From positions 1-46,354 of the forward strand of contig DASWYF010000004.1 in NCBI GenBank assembly GCA_036405135.1: a stretch of 46,354 bases of DNA. Reading direction: 5' to 3'. This DNA comes from Verrucomicrobiia bacterium (GTDB taxonomy: Bacteria > Verrucomicrobiota > Verrucomicrobiia > Limisphaerales > JAEYXS01). This document shows, piece by piece, positions 15,893 to 25,212 of the stretch. Below the pieces are notes generated by a model, which was not told the origin of the DNA, made no database searches, and was given only the letters and a program-made list of their open reading frames with translations. A program made the position numbers and the translations under genes. The number at the start of each line of letters is the position of its first letter. Position 1 is the stretch's first letter.

Positions 15893-17608
15893 TCAAAACA
15901 ACTGATACCTCTGCGCCAGCGGCAACACCGTCGCCGGCTCGCACTTCAGCAATTCCCCATCCGCCACCACATGATACGTCTCCGGATCCACCGTGATCTT
16001 CGGCGTCGCGTCATTCCACTTCATGCTCTTCTTGCTGATATCGCGACAACCCTTCACCGCCTCGATCCGCTTGCTCAACCCATAACCCGCCGCCACACCC
16101 TGCTCCGCGCAAAACCTGCTCACGAACGCCAGCGAAGACGATCCCGGTGCTGAACCAAACCCGCCGAACATCGGCCGCATATAAACCGGCTGCGGTGTCG
16201 GGATGGACGCATTTGGATCACCCATCTGCGCCCACGCGATAAACCCGCCTTTGATCACCATCTCCGGCTTCACGCCGAAGAACGCCGGACGCCACAAAAC
16301 CAGATCAGCCAGCTTGCCCACCTCCACCGACCCGATGATATGCCCTACCCCATGTGTGATGGCCGGATTGATCGTGTACTTCGAGATGTAACGCTTGATG
16401 CGCACATTGTCATTGCTCCCCTGCTCCCCGCCGAGGCGACCGCGCTGCCGCTTCATCTTGTCCGCCGTCTGCCACGTGCGCGTGATGACCTCGCCGATGC
16501 GTCCCATCGCCTGCGAATCCGAGCTCATCATGCTGATCGCGCCCAAGTCATGCAGGATGTCCTCCGCCGCGATCGTCTCGCCACGGATACGGCTCTCCGC
16601 GAACGCCACGTCCTCCGGCAAGCTCGGGTCTAGATGATGACACACCATGAGCATGTCCAGATGCTCATCGATCGTGTTCACCGTGTAAGGCTTCGTTGGA
16701 TTCGTGGAACTCGGCAGCACGTTCAACTCGCCGCAGATGCGGATGATGTCCGGCGCATGCCCGCCACCCGCGCCTTCAGAGTGATACGTATGGATCGTGC
16801 GCCCCTTGATCGCCCCGATCGTTGCCTCCACGAAACCCGATTCATTCAACGTATCCGTATGGATCGTCACCTGGATGTCTTCTTTATCCGCGACCGTGAG
16901 GCAACAATCGATCGCCGCCGGAGTCGTGCCCCAATCCTCATGCAGCTTGAGTCCGATAGCTCCACCCAAAATCTGATCCGACAATCCTGCGGCCAACGCC
17001 GTGTTTCCCTTGCCCGTGAAACCGAAGTTCAACGGCAACTGATCCACCGCGCGCAACATGTTGCGCAGATAGAACGCGCTCGGGGTACAAGTCGTCGCGC
17101 AAGTGCCCGTGGCTGGTCCCGTACCTCCACCGATCATCGTCGTCAACCCCGCCGCGATCGCTTCATGCGCCTGCTGTGGACAGATATAATGGATGTGAGT
17201 GTCCAGTCCACCCGCCGTCAAAATCAGCCCCTCACCCGCGATGACTTCCGTGGTCACACCCACAATCATGTTCTTCGTCACCCCAGCCATCACATCGGGA
17301 TTGCCCGCCTTGCCGATACCCGCGATCAGCCCGTTCTTGATGCCGATATCCGCCTTGAAGATGCCGGTATAATCCACCACCAGCGCATTAGTGATGACAC
17401 AATCCAGCGCCTCCGCCTGACTTACGCCTGCCGCCTGCCCCATGCCCTCGCGGATGACCTTGCCGCCGCCGAATTTGCATTCGTCACCATAGACGGTGTA
17501 ATCCCGTTCCACCTGCAGCACGAGTGAGGTATCGCCCAGCGCGAGCTTGTCGCCGGTCGTGGGACCGAACATCTCCGCGTAATGGGACCGCTTCATCTTG
17601 TAAGGCAT
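15893..17608 (-). CDS. ureC: Urease subunit alpha (catalytic)
   Basis: UreC is the catalytic subunit of urease, which hydrolyses urea to ammonia and carbamate at a di-nickel centre in the cytoplasm. The 571-residue length is canonical. All active-site residues are present, offset by +4 from Klebsiella numbering: H138 and H140 (THIH), the carbamylated K221 and H223 (GLKLHEDWG), H250, H276, C323-H324 of the mobile flap (MVCHHLDP), and D364 (MSSDSQAMG). It starts 1 bp after the ureAB stop codon, indicating translational coupling. Nothing suggests loss of function. Confidence 0.98.
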   Translation of the reverse strand: MPYKMKRSHYAEMFGPTTGDKLALGDTSLVLQVERDYTVYGDECKFGGGKVIREGMGQAAGVSQAEALDCVITNALVVDYTGIFKADIGIKNGLIAGIGKAGNPDVMAGVTKNMIVGVTTEVIAGEGLILTAGGLDTHIHYICPQQAHEAIAAGLTTMIGGGTGPATGTCATTCTPSAFYLRNMLRAVDQLPLNFGFTGKGNTALAAGLSDQILGGAIGLKLHEDWGTTPAAIDCCLTVADKEDIQVTIHTDTLNESGFVEATIGAIKGRTIHTYHSEGAGGGHAPDIIRICGELNVLPSSTNPTKPYTVNTIDEHLDMLMVCHHLDPSLPEDVAFAESRIRGETIAAEDILHDLGAISMMSSDSQAMGRIGEVITRTWQTADKMKRQRGRLGGEQGSNDNVRIKRYISKYTINPAITHGVGHIIGSVEVGKLADLVLWRPAFFGVKPEMVIKGGFIAWAQMGDPNASIPTPQPVYMRPMFGGFGSAPGSSSLAFVSRFCAEQGVAAGYGLSKRIEAVKGCRDISKKSMKWNDATPKITVDPETYHVVADGELLKCEPATVLPLAQRYQLF

Positions 17609-17609
17609 A

Positions 17610-18374
17610 TCAGTCCTTCTCGTTCAAAAAGTTGCCCGCCTTCACCCGCTCCATCGTGGCCTTCAATCCTTCCGGCGAGACCGCTCCATTCGCCAGATTG
17701 TTGCCGCCACGGATCACCTTGTTCCCCGCGATGTCCACTAGCTTCACCGTCTTCGTCTCACCCGGTTCGAAGCGCACGGCCGTGCCTGCTGGAATATCGA
17801 GCCGTTTGCCGTAAGCCTTCGCGCGATCAAACTTCAGCAACGCATTCGTCTCCACGAAATGATAATGGCTGCCCACCTGCACCGGGCGATCACCCATGTT
17901 CGTGACGGCCACAACGACACTCTCGCGACCAGCATTCAACTCCACTTCACCCTCCTGCGCTTCGCATGTGCCTGGCTCGAAATCCATCTCGGAAACCACC
18001 GTGTGAAACACCTTCAAATCCGGCACCGGCAGGAAGCTGCCGTAAAGCGCCAGGGAAAGATCGCCGTCATCCGCTGCGATGGGATGATGCACCGTCACCA
18101 GCTTCGTGCCGTCTGGAAACGTTCCCTCCACCTGCACCTCCGCGATCATCGCCGGAATGCCGGACATCACTTGGTTGCGTCCGAGAAACTTGCGCCCAAG
18201 GTCCATCAGTTCCGACACACTGCGGCCATCGCGGATGAACTCCAGCAACTGCGTGGCGATGAGCGCGATGCTTTCCGGGTAGTTCAGCTTGAGGCCGCGC
18301 GCGAGCCGCTTCTGGGCAAGAAAGCCCGCGTTATGCAGCAGCAGCTTGTCGATTTCACGAGGAGAGAGATGCAT
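17610..18374 (-). CDS. ureAB: Urease gamma-beta fusion subunit
   Basis: The 254-residue protein joins the small urease subunits. Residues 1-100 are gamma ([41 protein letters not shown], and [18 protein letters not shown] at the end). Residues from about 125 are beta ([60 protein letters not shown]-type [11 protein letters not shown]). A roughly 25-residue linker separates them. The same fusion occurs in Helicobacter UreA and in several other lineages, so it is known but a minority arrangement. It lies directly between ureD and ureC. Confidence 0.95.
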   Translation of the reverse strand: MHLSPREIDKLLLHNAGFLAQKRLARGLKLNYPESIALIATQLLEFIRDGRSVSELMDLGRKFLGRNQVMSGIPAMIAEVQVEGTFPDGTKLVTVHHPIAADDGDLSLALYGSFLPVPDLKVFHTVVSEMDFEPGTCEAQEGEVELNAGRESVVVAVTNMGDRPVQVGSHYHFVETNALLKFDRAKAYGKRLDIPAGTAVRFEPGETKTVKLVDIAGNKVIRGGNNLANGAVSPEGLKATMERVKAGNFLNEKD

Positions 18375-18380
18375 AGGTCG

Positions 18381-19235
18381 TCACCATTTCCGGGCCCAAG
18401 GATCATCCTGCAAGAGCGGGTTCACAAAACTCAGCCGCCGCGCGATCTCGCGCCCGACCTGTTCCGTGCTCACGCCCGCCATGCGCAACAGCACGCCATC
18501 CGCGAGCGGACTCGCGCTGATGGCAAAATCACTTCGCTTCAGCACTGGCAACTCGGCCACATCCGCCAGCAGCGCCTGCGCGAAACCTTGCAGCTTCGGT
18601 CCCACCACCGCCACCGTCGCCAGGCAGTGGAACCGCCCCATCTGCTTCAGCAAATCTTCCGTGCCTGCTTCCGCCGTCAGCCGCAGCGCATCCAGCATCA
18701 CGCGCTTGTCGGCTTGAAAGATTTCATTGCGGCTCAGGTACCGCGTGAACTCCCATCGTTCACCACGCGCTGCACGGCCCGAGTTCAACCAATCGACGAG
18801 CACCAACCCCGCATCACCCGCCAGATGAAATTCCTGTTTCTGTTCGTAGATCGCCTGCGCGAAACATTGCACCGGATCCGGCGCCAGCACGAGCAACCCG
18901 CCTTCACCCACCTCCGCCCGCATACGATGCTGGCAAGGTAACAACTTGGGATTGCGATAAACTTTGGTAGAAGCCTGCGTGCTGAGAAAACAAGTGGCTC
19001 CAGCCTCTATCTCCACCTCCAGGCTCGTCTCATCACCTGCCACCAGACCGCCACCGAAACTGCTGATGTAAGCCCAGACACTTGGCCCGCGAAACCTTGG
19101 CGCAAGCAGCTTGAGCGGACTCGCCGCCCAGCATTCCGTCACCGCACTCTCTCCGGCCACGTGGCTGACCCGCAATCCGGCGTGACCGGCCTGGCGTGGC
19201 CGTTGCGCGACCGGCTGGGAGGCCAGTGACAGCAT
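18381..19235 (-). CDS. ureD: Urease accessory protein UreD
   Basis: UreD is the scaffold that binds apo-urease and forms the tunnel through which UreG-delivered nickel reaches the active site. From the ATG at 19235 the protein has 284 residues. Family features are SPLKLLAPRFRGPSVWAYISSFGGGLVAGD, the strand FLSTQASTKVYRNP, LLVLAPDPVQCFAQAIYEQK, and GERWEFTRYLSRNEIF. The frame remains open to 19271, but that start would overlap the 3' end of the upstream gene by 32 bp and add unrelated residues, so I chose the internal ATG four bases after the upstream stop. It is followed by ureAB after 6 bp. Confidence 0.94.
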   Translation of the reverse strand: MLSLASQPVAQRPRQAGHAGLRVSHVAGESAVTECWAASPLKLLAPRFRGPSVWAYISSFGGGLVAGDETSLEVEIEAGATCFLSTQASTKVYRNPKLLPCQHRMRAEVGEGGLLVLAPDPVQCFAQAIYEQKQEFHLAGDAGLVLVDWLNSGRAARGERWEFTRYLSRNEIFQADKRVMLDALRLTAEAGTEDLLKQMGRFHCLATVAVVGPKLQGFAQALLADVAELPVLKRSDFAISASPLADGVLLRMAGVSTEQVGREIARRLSFVNPLLQDDPWARKW

Positions 19236-19239
19236 CTCG

Positions 19240-19524
19240 TTACAGGCTCTTGCCCCAGAGCACCACGGCACCTACCAGCATGACGACGCCCACCGTGGAC
19301 AGCACGCGCGCCGGGATGCGGCGTTGCACCTGCGTGCCCGCGATCCAAAAAGCCGCACCGCCCAAGGCCAGCATCATGATGTGATACGGGCTGGTGACGA
19401 TGTGCGAGGCGCTCGCCTGCGAGAGGTCATGACCGGGATGGGCAGAGGCCACCATCGGCAGCAAGGCACCCGTGAACAAAGCGACAGAACCGGCGAAACG
19501 TTTTACCAGACTCGTGGTATTCAT
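19240..19524 (-). CDS. Mini-protein with HPGHD motif, putative nickel/metal-handling membrane protein
   Basis: The 94-residue product has an N-terminal signal or first membrane segment (about 10-28) ending in ASAHPGHD. Two more hydrophobic segments follow (HIMMLALGGAAFWIAGT and VLSTVGVVMLVGAVVLWG). The HPGH motif right after the signal resembles the N terminus of HupE/UreJ nickel transporters, but the rest is far too short for that family (about 190 residues). Histidines at HPGHD, SHI and YHI could bind Ni2+. It lies between urtE and ureD with 1-4 bp gaps, so it is co-expressed with urea uptake and urease. A role in periplasmic nickel capture is inferred from motif and position. Confidence 0.8.
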   Translation of the reverse strand: MNTTSLVKRFAGSVALFTGALLPMVASAHPGHDLSQASASHIVTSPYHIMMLALGGAAFWIAGTQVQRRIPARVLSTVGVVMLVGAVVLWGKSL

Positions 19525-19525
19525 A

Positions 19526-20221
19526 TCAGACAGTCAAGTATTGGCGAACGAGCTGGTCATTTAAGTCGGAGATTCCTCCGGCAGCTACGATCGATCCGCG
19601 GTCCATGATGCAAAAATTATCCGCCACCGCGAGGCAAAAATCGAGGTACTGTTCCACCAGCAAAATGCTGATCTTCCCCTCCTTCTTGATCATCTGCAGC
19701 GTATCGCCGATCTGATCAATGATATTGGGCTGAATCCCCTCCGTCGGTTCATCCAAAATGAGCACCTTCGGGTCCGTCAACACCGCCCGGGCGATCGCCA
19801 ATTGTTGCTGCTGGCCACCGCTCAGCACGCCGCCCTTGCGCTTCAACATCTCTTTCAAGACCGGGAACAACTCAAAAATCCGGTCCACCTGCTCGCCCTC
19901 TTTCTTTCCATGGACCACGAGGCTGATCTTCAGATTCTCCCATACCGTCAGGTTCGGGAAGATGTCGCGGCCTTGCGGCACGTAGCCGATGCCCATGCGC
20001 GAACGTTGGTCTGGCTTGGTGCCGATCATCTCCTGCCCGTCCAGCTTCACGGAGCCTGCGTCCGGCTTGAGCAAGCCGACAATCGTTTTCAAGGTCGTGC
20101 TCTTGCCCACGCCATTGCGGCCCATCAGGCACAGCAGCTTGTTCTTGGGCAAAGTGAAATCCACGCCGCGCAAGATGCGCGAGCCGTCATAGGAGACGTA
20201 GACATTCGATACGGAAAGCAT
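19526..20221 (-). CDS. urtE: Urea ABC transporter ATP-binding subunit UrtE
   Basis: The 231-residue ATPase is the LivF-like partner of the urea ABC importer. It has Walker A GRNGVGKST at about 34-42, the ABC signature VLSGGQQQQLAIARAL-type (LSGGQ), Walker B KVLILDEPTEGIQPNI, and the H-loop region replaced by the UrtE-typical LLVEQYLDF. The phrase EPTEGIQPNIIDQIGDTL is characteristic of UrtE relative to generic branched-chain amino-acid ATPases. It is encoded 1 bp after urtD and 1 bp before the HPGHD mini-protein, so translation is probably coupled. Confidence 0.95.
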   Translation of the reverse strand: MLSVSNVYVSYDGSRILRGVDFTLPKNKLLCLMGRNGVGKSTTLKTIVGLLKPDAGSVKLDGQEMIGTKPDQRSRMGIGYVPQGRDIFPNLTVWENLKISLVVHGKKEGEQVDRIFELFPVLKEMLKRKGGVLSGGQQQQLAIARAVLTDPKVLILDEPTEGIQPNIIDQIGDTLQMIKKEGKISILLVEQYLDFCLAVADNFCIMDRGSIVAAGGISDLNDQLVRQYLTV

Positions 20222-20222
20222 C

Positions 20223-20978
20223 TTAGTGTTTCTTTTTGCGGCCGAGATAAACTTCGATCACGCGCTCGTTGTTCTGCACTTCATCCACCGTTCCTTCACA
20301 CAGCACATGCCCTTGATGCAGCACCGTCACCTTCCGGGCGATCTGCCGTACGAACACCATGTCATGCTCGATGACCACAATACTATGCTTGCCCGCGAGG
20401 CTCATGAGCAATTCACCCGTCTTGGCCGTCTCTTCATCCGTCATGCCAGCGGCGGGTTCATCCACGAGTAACAGCTTCGGGTTCTGCGAGAGCAACATGC
20501 CGATCTCCAACCACTGCTTCTGCCCGTGGGAAAGCGTCCCGGCTTTCACATTCGCCCGATCCGTCAGGCCGATGAGCTTCAACATCTCCTGGATGCGATC
20601 ACGCTGTTCCGAGCCGATACGCGCGAACAACGTGGACCAAACACTCCGGCTGCCTTCCAGCGAAAGCCAGAGGTTTTCCAGCACCGTATGTTCGACGTAA
20701 ACGGAAGGTGTCTGAAATTTACGACCGATGCCCAAGCGATTGATCTGATACTCGTTCAGCTTGGTGAGGTCCGTGGTTTTGCCGAATTCCACCTTGCCCG
20801 TATCCGGCTGCGTGCGACCCGTGATGATGTCCATCATCGTGCTCTTGCCGGCGCCATTCGGTCCGATGATGACGCGCAACTCGCCTTCATCCATGTAGAA
20901 GTTCAGGTCGTTGATGGCTTTGAAACCATCGAAGGTCTTGTTCACACCTTCCAGCGTCAGGACGAATTCTTTACTCAT
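20223..20978 (-). CDS. urtD: Urea ABC transporter ATP-binding subunit UrtD
   Basis: The 251-residue ATPase is the LivG-like subunit of the urea importer. It shows Walker A GPNGAGKSTMMD, the UrtD-typical ITGRTQPDTGKVEF segment, an ABC signature of TLSHGQKQWLEIGMLL, Walker B KLLLVDEPAAGMTDEET, and SIVVIEHDM with the switch histidine. The HGQ variant of the signature is normal for this family. It lies 9 bp downstream of urtC and 1 bp upstream of urtE. Confidence 0.95.
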   Translation of the reverse strand: MSKEFVLTLEGVNKTFDGFKAINDLNFYMDEGELRVIIGPNGAGKSTMMDIITGRTQPDTGKVEFGKTTDLTKLNEYQINRLGIGRKFQTPSVYVEHTVLENLWLSLEGSRSVWSTLFARIGSEQRDRIQEMLKLIGLTDRANVKAGTLSHGQKQWLEIGMLLSQNPKLLLVDEPAAGMTDEETAKTGELLMSLAGKHSIVVIEHDMVFVRQIARKVTVLHQGHVLCEGTVDEVQNNERVIEVYLGRKKKH

Positions 20979-20987
20979 GCTGGGTTA

Positions 20988-22163
20988 TTACTCTGAGGGT
21001 TTGACCGCGGCTCCATCGGGTGTGGCAGCAACCGGCTCTTCCGTCTTCTTGCGGTCAAAATAACGCTTCTTCAAATCCTTGAACTGTTGCGGCAGTCCCA
21101 CGATGCCGTTCGGCATGAAGAGTACCGCCAAGATGAACATGCCACCCAACATGAAGAGCCATTGCTCGGCGAATGCGCGCGTCGCCCAGCTCTTCATCGC
21201 ATTCACGCTGATGGCACCGATGATCGGTCCGATCAATGTGCTGCGTCCGCCTACCGCGCACCAAACGACAGCTTCGAGAGATTTCTCCGTGCCCATCTCG
21301 CTCGGATTGATGATACCGACCTGCGGCACATAGAGCGCACCGCCCACCGCACAGATGATCGCCGACAGCACGAACACGAACAGTTTGAAGTGCGCCGTGG
21401 CATAACCGGAAAACAGCACGCGGTTCTCCGAATCACGGATGGCGCGCTGGATGAGACCGAATTTTGTGGAGGTCAGCCAGCGACACAGCAGATACACGCT
21501 TAACAACAACACCCCGGAAGCGATATACAGCCATCGCTTCGTCTCTGCGGTATTGATATCCGCGCCGAAGATGAATTTGAAATCCGTCAGACCATTATTA
21601 CCGCCGAACGTGAAATCATTGCGGAAGAACAGCAGACACGCCGCATACGTCAGCGCTTGGCTCAAGATGGAGAAGTAAACACCCTTGATGCGTGACCGGA
21701 AGGCAAGGAAGCCGAAGATGTAAGCCACGATCGCCGGGATGACTACCACCATCAGTATCGCAAAAAATGGACTGCGGAAGGGAATCCAGTGACGCGGCAA
21801 ACCGCCTGTTTCGGGATACTTCGTTTCAAATTCCAAGAACACCATGAAGTCCGGGATGTCCTTCTGATATTGACCCAACTTGCCAATCATCAGCATCAGA
21901 TACATGCCCAACGCATAACCACCGAGCGCGAAGAACAGGCATTGACCGAGGCTCAACAACCCCGTGTAACCCCAAAGCAGGTTCACACCCAGCGCCAGCA
22001 CCGCGTAACAGAGATACTTGCCATACACGTTGATCGTGAAATCGCTGACGTGGAAGAAACTCTCCTTCGGCGCAAAGGCGTTCAGGGACGGCAACAGAAT
22101 CAAAACGATAAAGGCCACCGCTGAGAGGATCAGCAGCTCCTTTTTGTTCATAAATCGTGTCAT
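20988..22163 (-). CDS. urtC: Urea ABC transporter permease UrtC
   Basis: The 391-residue protein is the LivM-like inner-membrane permease. About ten hydrophobic segments are visible. Conserved elements include [41 protein letters not shown], and [27 protein letters not shown], followed by [26 protein letters not shown] sequence near the C terminus. A hydrophilic cytoplasmic tail of about 30 residues ends the protein. An ATG four codons inside is an alternative start. The gene is 32 bp downstream of urtB. Confidence 0.95.
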   Translation of the reverse strand: MTRFMNKKELLILSAVAFIVLILLPSLNAFAPKESFFHVSDFTINVYGKYLCYAVLALGVNLLWGYTGLLSLGQCLFFALGGYALGMYLMLMIGKLGQYQKDIPDFMVFLEFETKYPETGGLPRHWIPFRSPFFAILMVVVIPAIVAYIFGFLAFRSRIKGVYFSILSQALTYAACLLFFRNDFTFGGNNGLTDFKFIFGADINTAETKRWLYIASGVLLLSVYLLCRWLTSTKFGLIQRAIRDSENRVLFSGYATAHFKLFVFVLSAIICAVGGALYVPQVGIINPSEMGTEKSLEAVVWCAVGGRSTLIGPIIGAISVNAMKSWATRAFAEQWLFMLGGMFILAVLFMPNGIVGLPQQFKDLKKRYFDRKKTEEPVAATPDGAAVKPSE

Positions 22164-22195
22164 GAGAAGATACAGCTAACTGTTGCTAAAATTGA

Positions 22196-23869
22196 TCAAT
22201 CCAAGCTGCGGCTCTTGGTTGCGAACAGACCAGACGGACGCCATTGCAGGAACAGGATGATGCCGCCCAAGACCAAGATCTTGCCCAGCACTGCGCCCAA
22301 CCACGGCTCGAGAATCTGATTCGTCACCCCCACGCCCATGGAAGCAGACACAGTGCCAGCTAGATTGCCCACGCCACCCAGCACCACGACCATGAAGCAA
22401 TCCACGATGTAGTTCTGTCCAAGGCTCGGACCGACATTCGCGAGCTGCGACATACACGCACCCGCCATACCCGCCAGACCAGAGCCGAACGCAAACGTCA
22501 TCATGTTCACGCGATCCGTGCGCACACCGATACAGGAAGCCATGTTGCGGTTCTGCATCACCGCCCGGATCTGCAAGCCCAGCGAAGTTTTGGTCAGCAA
22601 CAGATACGTGCCGTAAACGATGGATACCGCGAACACGATCACGAAGATGCGGTTGTAAGCGAACAGGATGTCACTCACGACAAAGCTGCCGCTCAACCAA
22701 CTCGGCGAACCCACCTGCACGTTCGCCGCACCGAACACACTGCGGAAGATTTGTTGCAGCACAAGGCTCACACCCCAGGTCGCCAGCAATGATTCCAACG
22801 GACGCTTGTAGAGAAACCGGATGATGCCGCGCTCAAGGATCAGTCCTACGATGGCTGCGGTGAAGAACGACATGATCAAGGCCACGATGAAGTAGGAATC
22901 GAACTTGCCACCCGTAGCTCCGAACCAGCTCTTGAACAGGTTCTGCGTGACAAAGGCCGTATAAGCACCCACCGCCATGATCTCTCCGTGTGCCATGTTG
23001 ATGACACCCATCAAACCGAACGTGATGGCCAACCCCAACGCAGCGATCAGCAACACCGCCGCCGTGCTGAAACCACGGAAGGTTGTGCCGACAAAGTTAC
23101 CGACGGCGATGTGATTCTTGATGCTATCAATCGTCGCCTCAGCCTGCCGGACTTCATCTGCCGTATATACCTTTCCATCCGCCTTCGCTTTCTTGAGGAA
23201 CTCATCGAGAAAGTTCATCGAGTTGATCGATTGCAACGTCGCCAAATCCTTGAGTGCCGTGATACGGGTCTCTGACTTCTCTTCATTCAGCTTCGTCAGC
23301 GCGATCGCTTCTTTCAGCGCGCGAATCGTTTCTTTGTCCGTCTCCTTCGTCAGCTTGGCTTCGAAATTCGGGATATATTCCAAGTTCTGTTCCTGGCCGA
23401 GCTTGATCGTCGCATCACGACGCACCTTGGGGTTTTCATCGGCGAGGGAGAAGAAATCGAGCGTGGTCTTGATCGCCTTGCGGAGCTTGGAATTCGTATC
23501 CGCAGGCGTCAGCTCCGTCTGCACGAACCATATCTGTTTGCCTTCGGCATCTTTGATGAACTCACCGTCAGCGATCCGCGCTCCTTTGGCCGCGCCATCA
23601 CTGTTCAACTGGGGATCGAGAAGAAAGGGAATTTTTTTATCATCCGCCTCATAGATAAAAACTTCGCTCAAACGCCAGGCGGTCAGGACTTGGGAAACTA
23701 TCGGTTCGTTTGAATCGGCCAGCTTCTTGACCATCTCCATCTGCTGGCTGGCATCCTCGCTCAAGATCGCCTCCACCAGTGCAGTGCGGGGACTGGAGGC
23801 GGCTTGGGCGATGGAAAAGAACGGAAGAAAAGCAACTGCTGACAGGAGGAAAAATCTTAGGAATCGCAT
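22196..23869 (-). CDS. urtB: Urea ABC transporter permease UrtB with periplasmic N-terminal domain
   Basis: The 557-residue permease begins with a signal peptide (1-23). A soluble helical region of roughly 230 residues follows, with HEAT-like units (NPKVRRDATIKLGQEQNLEY, ETIRALKEAIALTKLNEE). The LivH-like membrane domain begins near residue 265 (AVLLIAALGLAITFGLMGVINMAHGEIMAVGAYTAF). Characteristic later segments are LLATWGVSLVLQQIFRSVFGA and QNRNMASCIGVRTDRVNMMTF. The long N-terminal domain is a known feature of many UrtB proteins and is expected on the periplasmic side. A strong stem-loop separates it from urtA. Confidence 0.95.
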   Translation of the reverse strand: MRFLRFFLLSAVAFLPFFSIAQAASSPRTALVEAILSEDASQQMEMVKKLADSNEPIVSQVLTAWRLSEVFIYEADDKKIPFLLDPQLNSDGAAKGARIADGEFIKDAEGKQIWFVQTELTPADTNSKLRKAIKTTLDFFSLADENPKVRRDATIKLGQEQNLEYIPNFEAKLTKETDKETIRALKEAIALTKLNEEKSETRITALKDLATLQSINSMNFLDEFLKKAKADGKVYTADEVRQAEATIDSIKNHIAVGNFVGTTFRGFSTAAVLLIAALGLAITFGLMGVINMAHGEIMAVGAYTAFVTQNLFKSWFGATGGKFDSYFIVALIMSFFTAAIVGLILERGIIRFLYKRPLESLLATWGVSLVLQQIFRSVFGAANVQVGSPSWLSGSFVVSDILFAYNRIFVIVFAVSIVYGTYLLLTKTSLGLQIRAVMQNRNMASCIGVRTDRVNMMTFAFGSGLAGMAGACMSQLANVGPSLGQNYIVDCFMVVVLGGVGNLAGTVSASMGVGVTNQILEPWLGAVLGKILVLGGIILFLQWRPSGLFATKSRSLD

Positions 23870-23888
23870 CTTATTCTTTTGGCAAGTT

Positions 23889-23920
23889 GGGGAGACGGGC
23901 CTGCACCAGCCCGCCTCCCC
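23889..23920 (-). other. Strong stem-loop between urtA and urtB
   Basis: GGGGAGACGGGC (23889-23900) pairs with GCCCGCCTCCCC (23909-23920): a 6-bp stem, one A/C mismatch, a 5-bp stem and an 8-base loop. No T tract follows on the minus strand, so it is not a standard terminator. Hairpins after the binding-protein gene of ABC operons often stabilise the upstream message and raise binding protein over permease; that role is inferred here. Confidence 0.75.
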
Positions 23921-23940
23921 GAGGAACTAACTTACGACTT

Positions 23941-25179
23941 TTACTTCAGGAACTTCGCGCTGAAGGGTTCAGCGGCCACGCCGTTGAACGTCTTGATGAT
24001 CTTGAACTGGCCGTTCGGCAGGGTCTCACCGATGAACACGTTGTTCACCAAGTGGTGGTTTTCCTGCATCGTCACATCACCAGCCGGTCCCTTGAACTTC
24101 TGGCCGATCAAAGCCGGACGCACTTTGTCCACTTCGAAGCTGTCCGCCTTCTCGACGGCTTGCTTCCAGAGGTAAACGCCCATGCGGGAGAGGTTCATCG
24201 GGCTGCAGGTGACGCGGCCCTTGGCATCGATGCCGGAGACCTTGTAGCTGGAGCCAGTGACTTTCGGATCCTTGATCCAGGCCATGAAGTCCTTCACGAA
24301 CTTGGTGTTCTCCGGAGACTTGACGGACATGAAGTACGTCCAGCAGCCGAGGTGACCGGCCAATTCCTTGGCAGGCAGACCGCGGAATTCGTCTTCCGAG
24401 ATGGAGAACGAAACCACCGGGCAGTTTTCAGAGGTCAGGCCAGCGTTGGCGAACTCTTTGAAGAACGGCACGTTCGTGTCACCATTCAAGGTGCTGATCA
24501 CCGTGGCTTTGCCACCAGCGGCGAACTTCTTGATGGACGCCACGATGGTCTGATAGTCCGTGTGACCGAACGGCGTGTAGATCTCTTCGATATCCGAGTC
24601 AGGGATGCCCTTGAGCTTCAGATACTGCTTGAGGATCTTGTTCGTCGTGCGGGGATAGACGTAGTCAGAACCCAGGAGGTAGAACTTCTTTTTACCTTCA
24701 CCGAGCATGTAATCAACAGCCGGGATGGCCTGCTGGTTCACAGCTTCAGCGGTGTAGAAGATGTTCTTGGAGAGTTCTTCGCCTTCATACTGCACCGGGT
24801 AGAAGAGCAGGCCGTTGGCCTGTTCGAACACGGGCAGCACGGACTTGCGGCTCACCGAGGTCCAGCAACCGAACACGACAGATACTTTGTCCTGCTCGAG
24901 GAGCTGCTTGGCTTTTTCGGCGAAGAGCGGCCAGTTGGAGGCGGGATCGACTACCACAGGCTCGATCATGTAGGGCTTGCCGCCCACTTTCACGCCACCA
25001 GCCTTGTTGATCTCGTCGAAGGTGAAGAGCAACACGTCTTTCAGAGACGTTTCACTGATCGCCATCGTGCCGGAGAGGGAGTGGAGGATGCCCACTTTCA
25101 CCGTATCAGCCGCAGCGGCGCTGAACGCCATCATCGTGGCGGCTGCACCGCAGAGGAGTTTTCCAAACATCGATTTCAT
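23941..25179 (-). CDS. urtA: Urea ABC transporter substrate-binding protein UrtA
   Basis: The 412-residue periplasmic binding protein has a signal peptide (about 1-24, ending AAADTVKVG) and the type-1 periplasmic-binding fold. UrtA signatures are [20 protein letters not shown] at the N terminus, [31 protein letters not shown], and [19 protein letters not shown]. The C-terminal part includes VKPDLIG-type [28 protein letters not shown]. It captures urea in the periplasm for the UrtBCDE importer. It follows the porin gene by 33 bp on the same strand, and a stem-loop follows its stop codon. Confidence 0.96.
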   Translation of the reverse strand: MKSMFGKLLCGAAATMMAFSAAAADTVKVGILHSLSGTMAISETSLKDVLLFTFDEINKAGGVKVGGKPYMIEPVVVDPASNWPLFAEKAKQLLEQDKVSVVFGCWTSVSRKSVLPVFEQANGLLFYPVQYEGEELSKNIFYTAEAVNQQAIPAVDYMLGEGKKKFYLLGSDYVYPRTTNKILKQYLKLKGIPDSDIEEIYTPFGHTDYQTIVASIKKFAAGGKATVISTLNGDTNVPFFKEFANAGLTSENCPVVSFSISEDEFRGLPAKELAGHLGCWTYFMSVKSPENTKFVKDFMAWIKDPKVTGSSYKVSGIDAKGRVTCSPMNLSRMGVYLWKQAVEKADSFEVDKVRPALIGQKFKGPAGDVTMQENHHLVNNVFIGETLPNGQFKIIKTFNGVAAEPFSAKFLK

Positions 25180-25212
25180 AATTGCGATTTCTAAGTTGGT
25201 ATTAAGTTAAGG

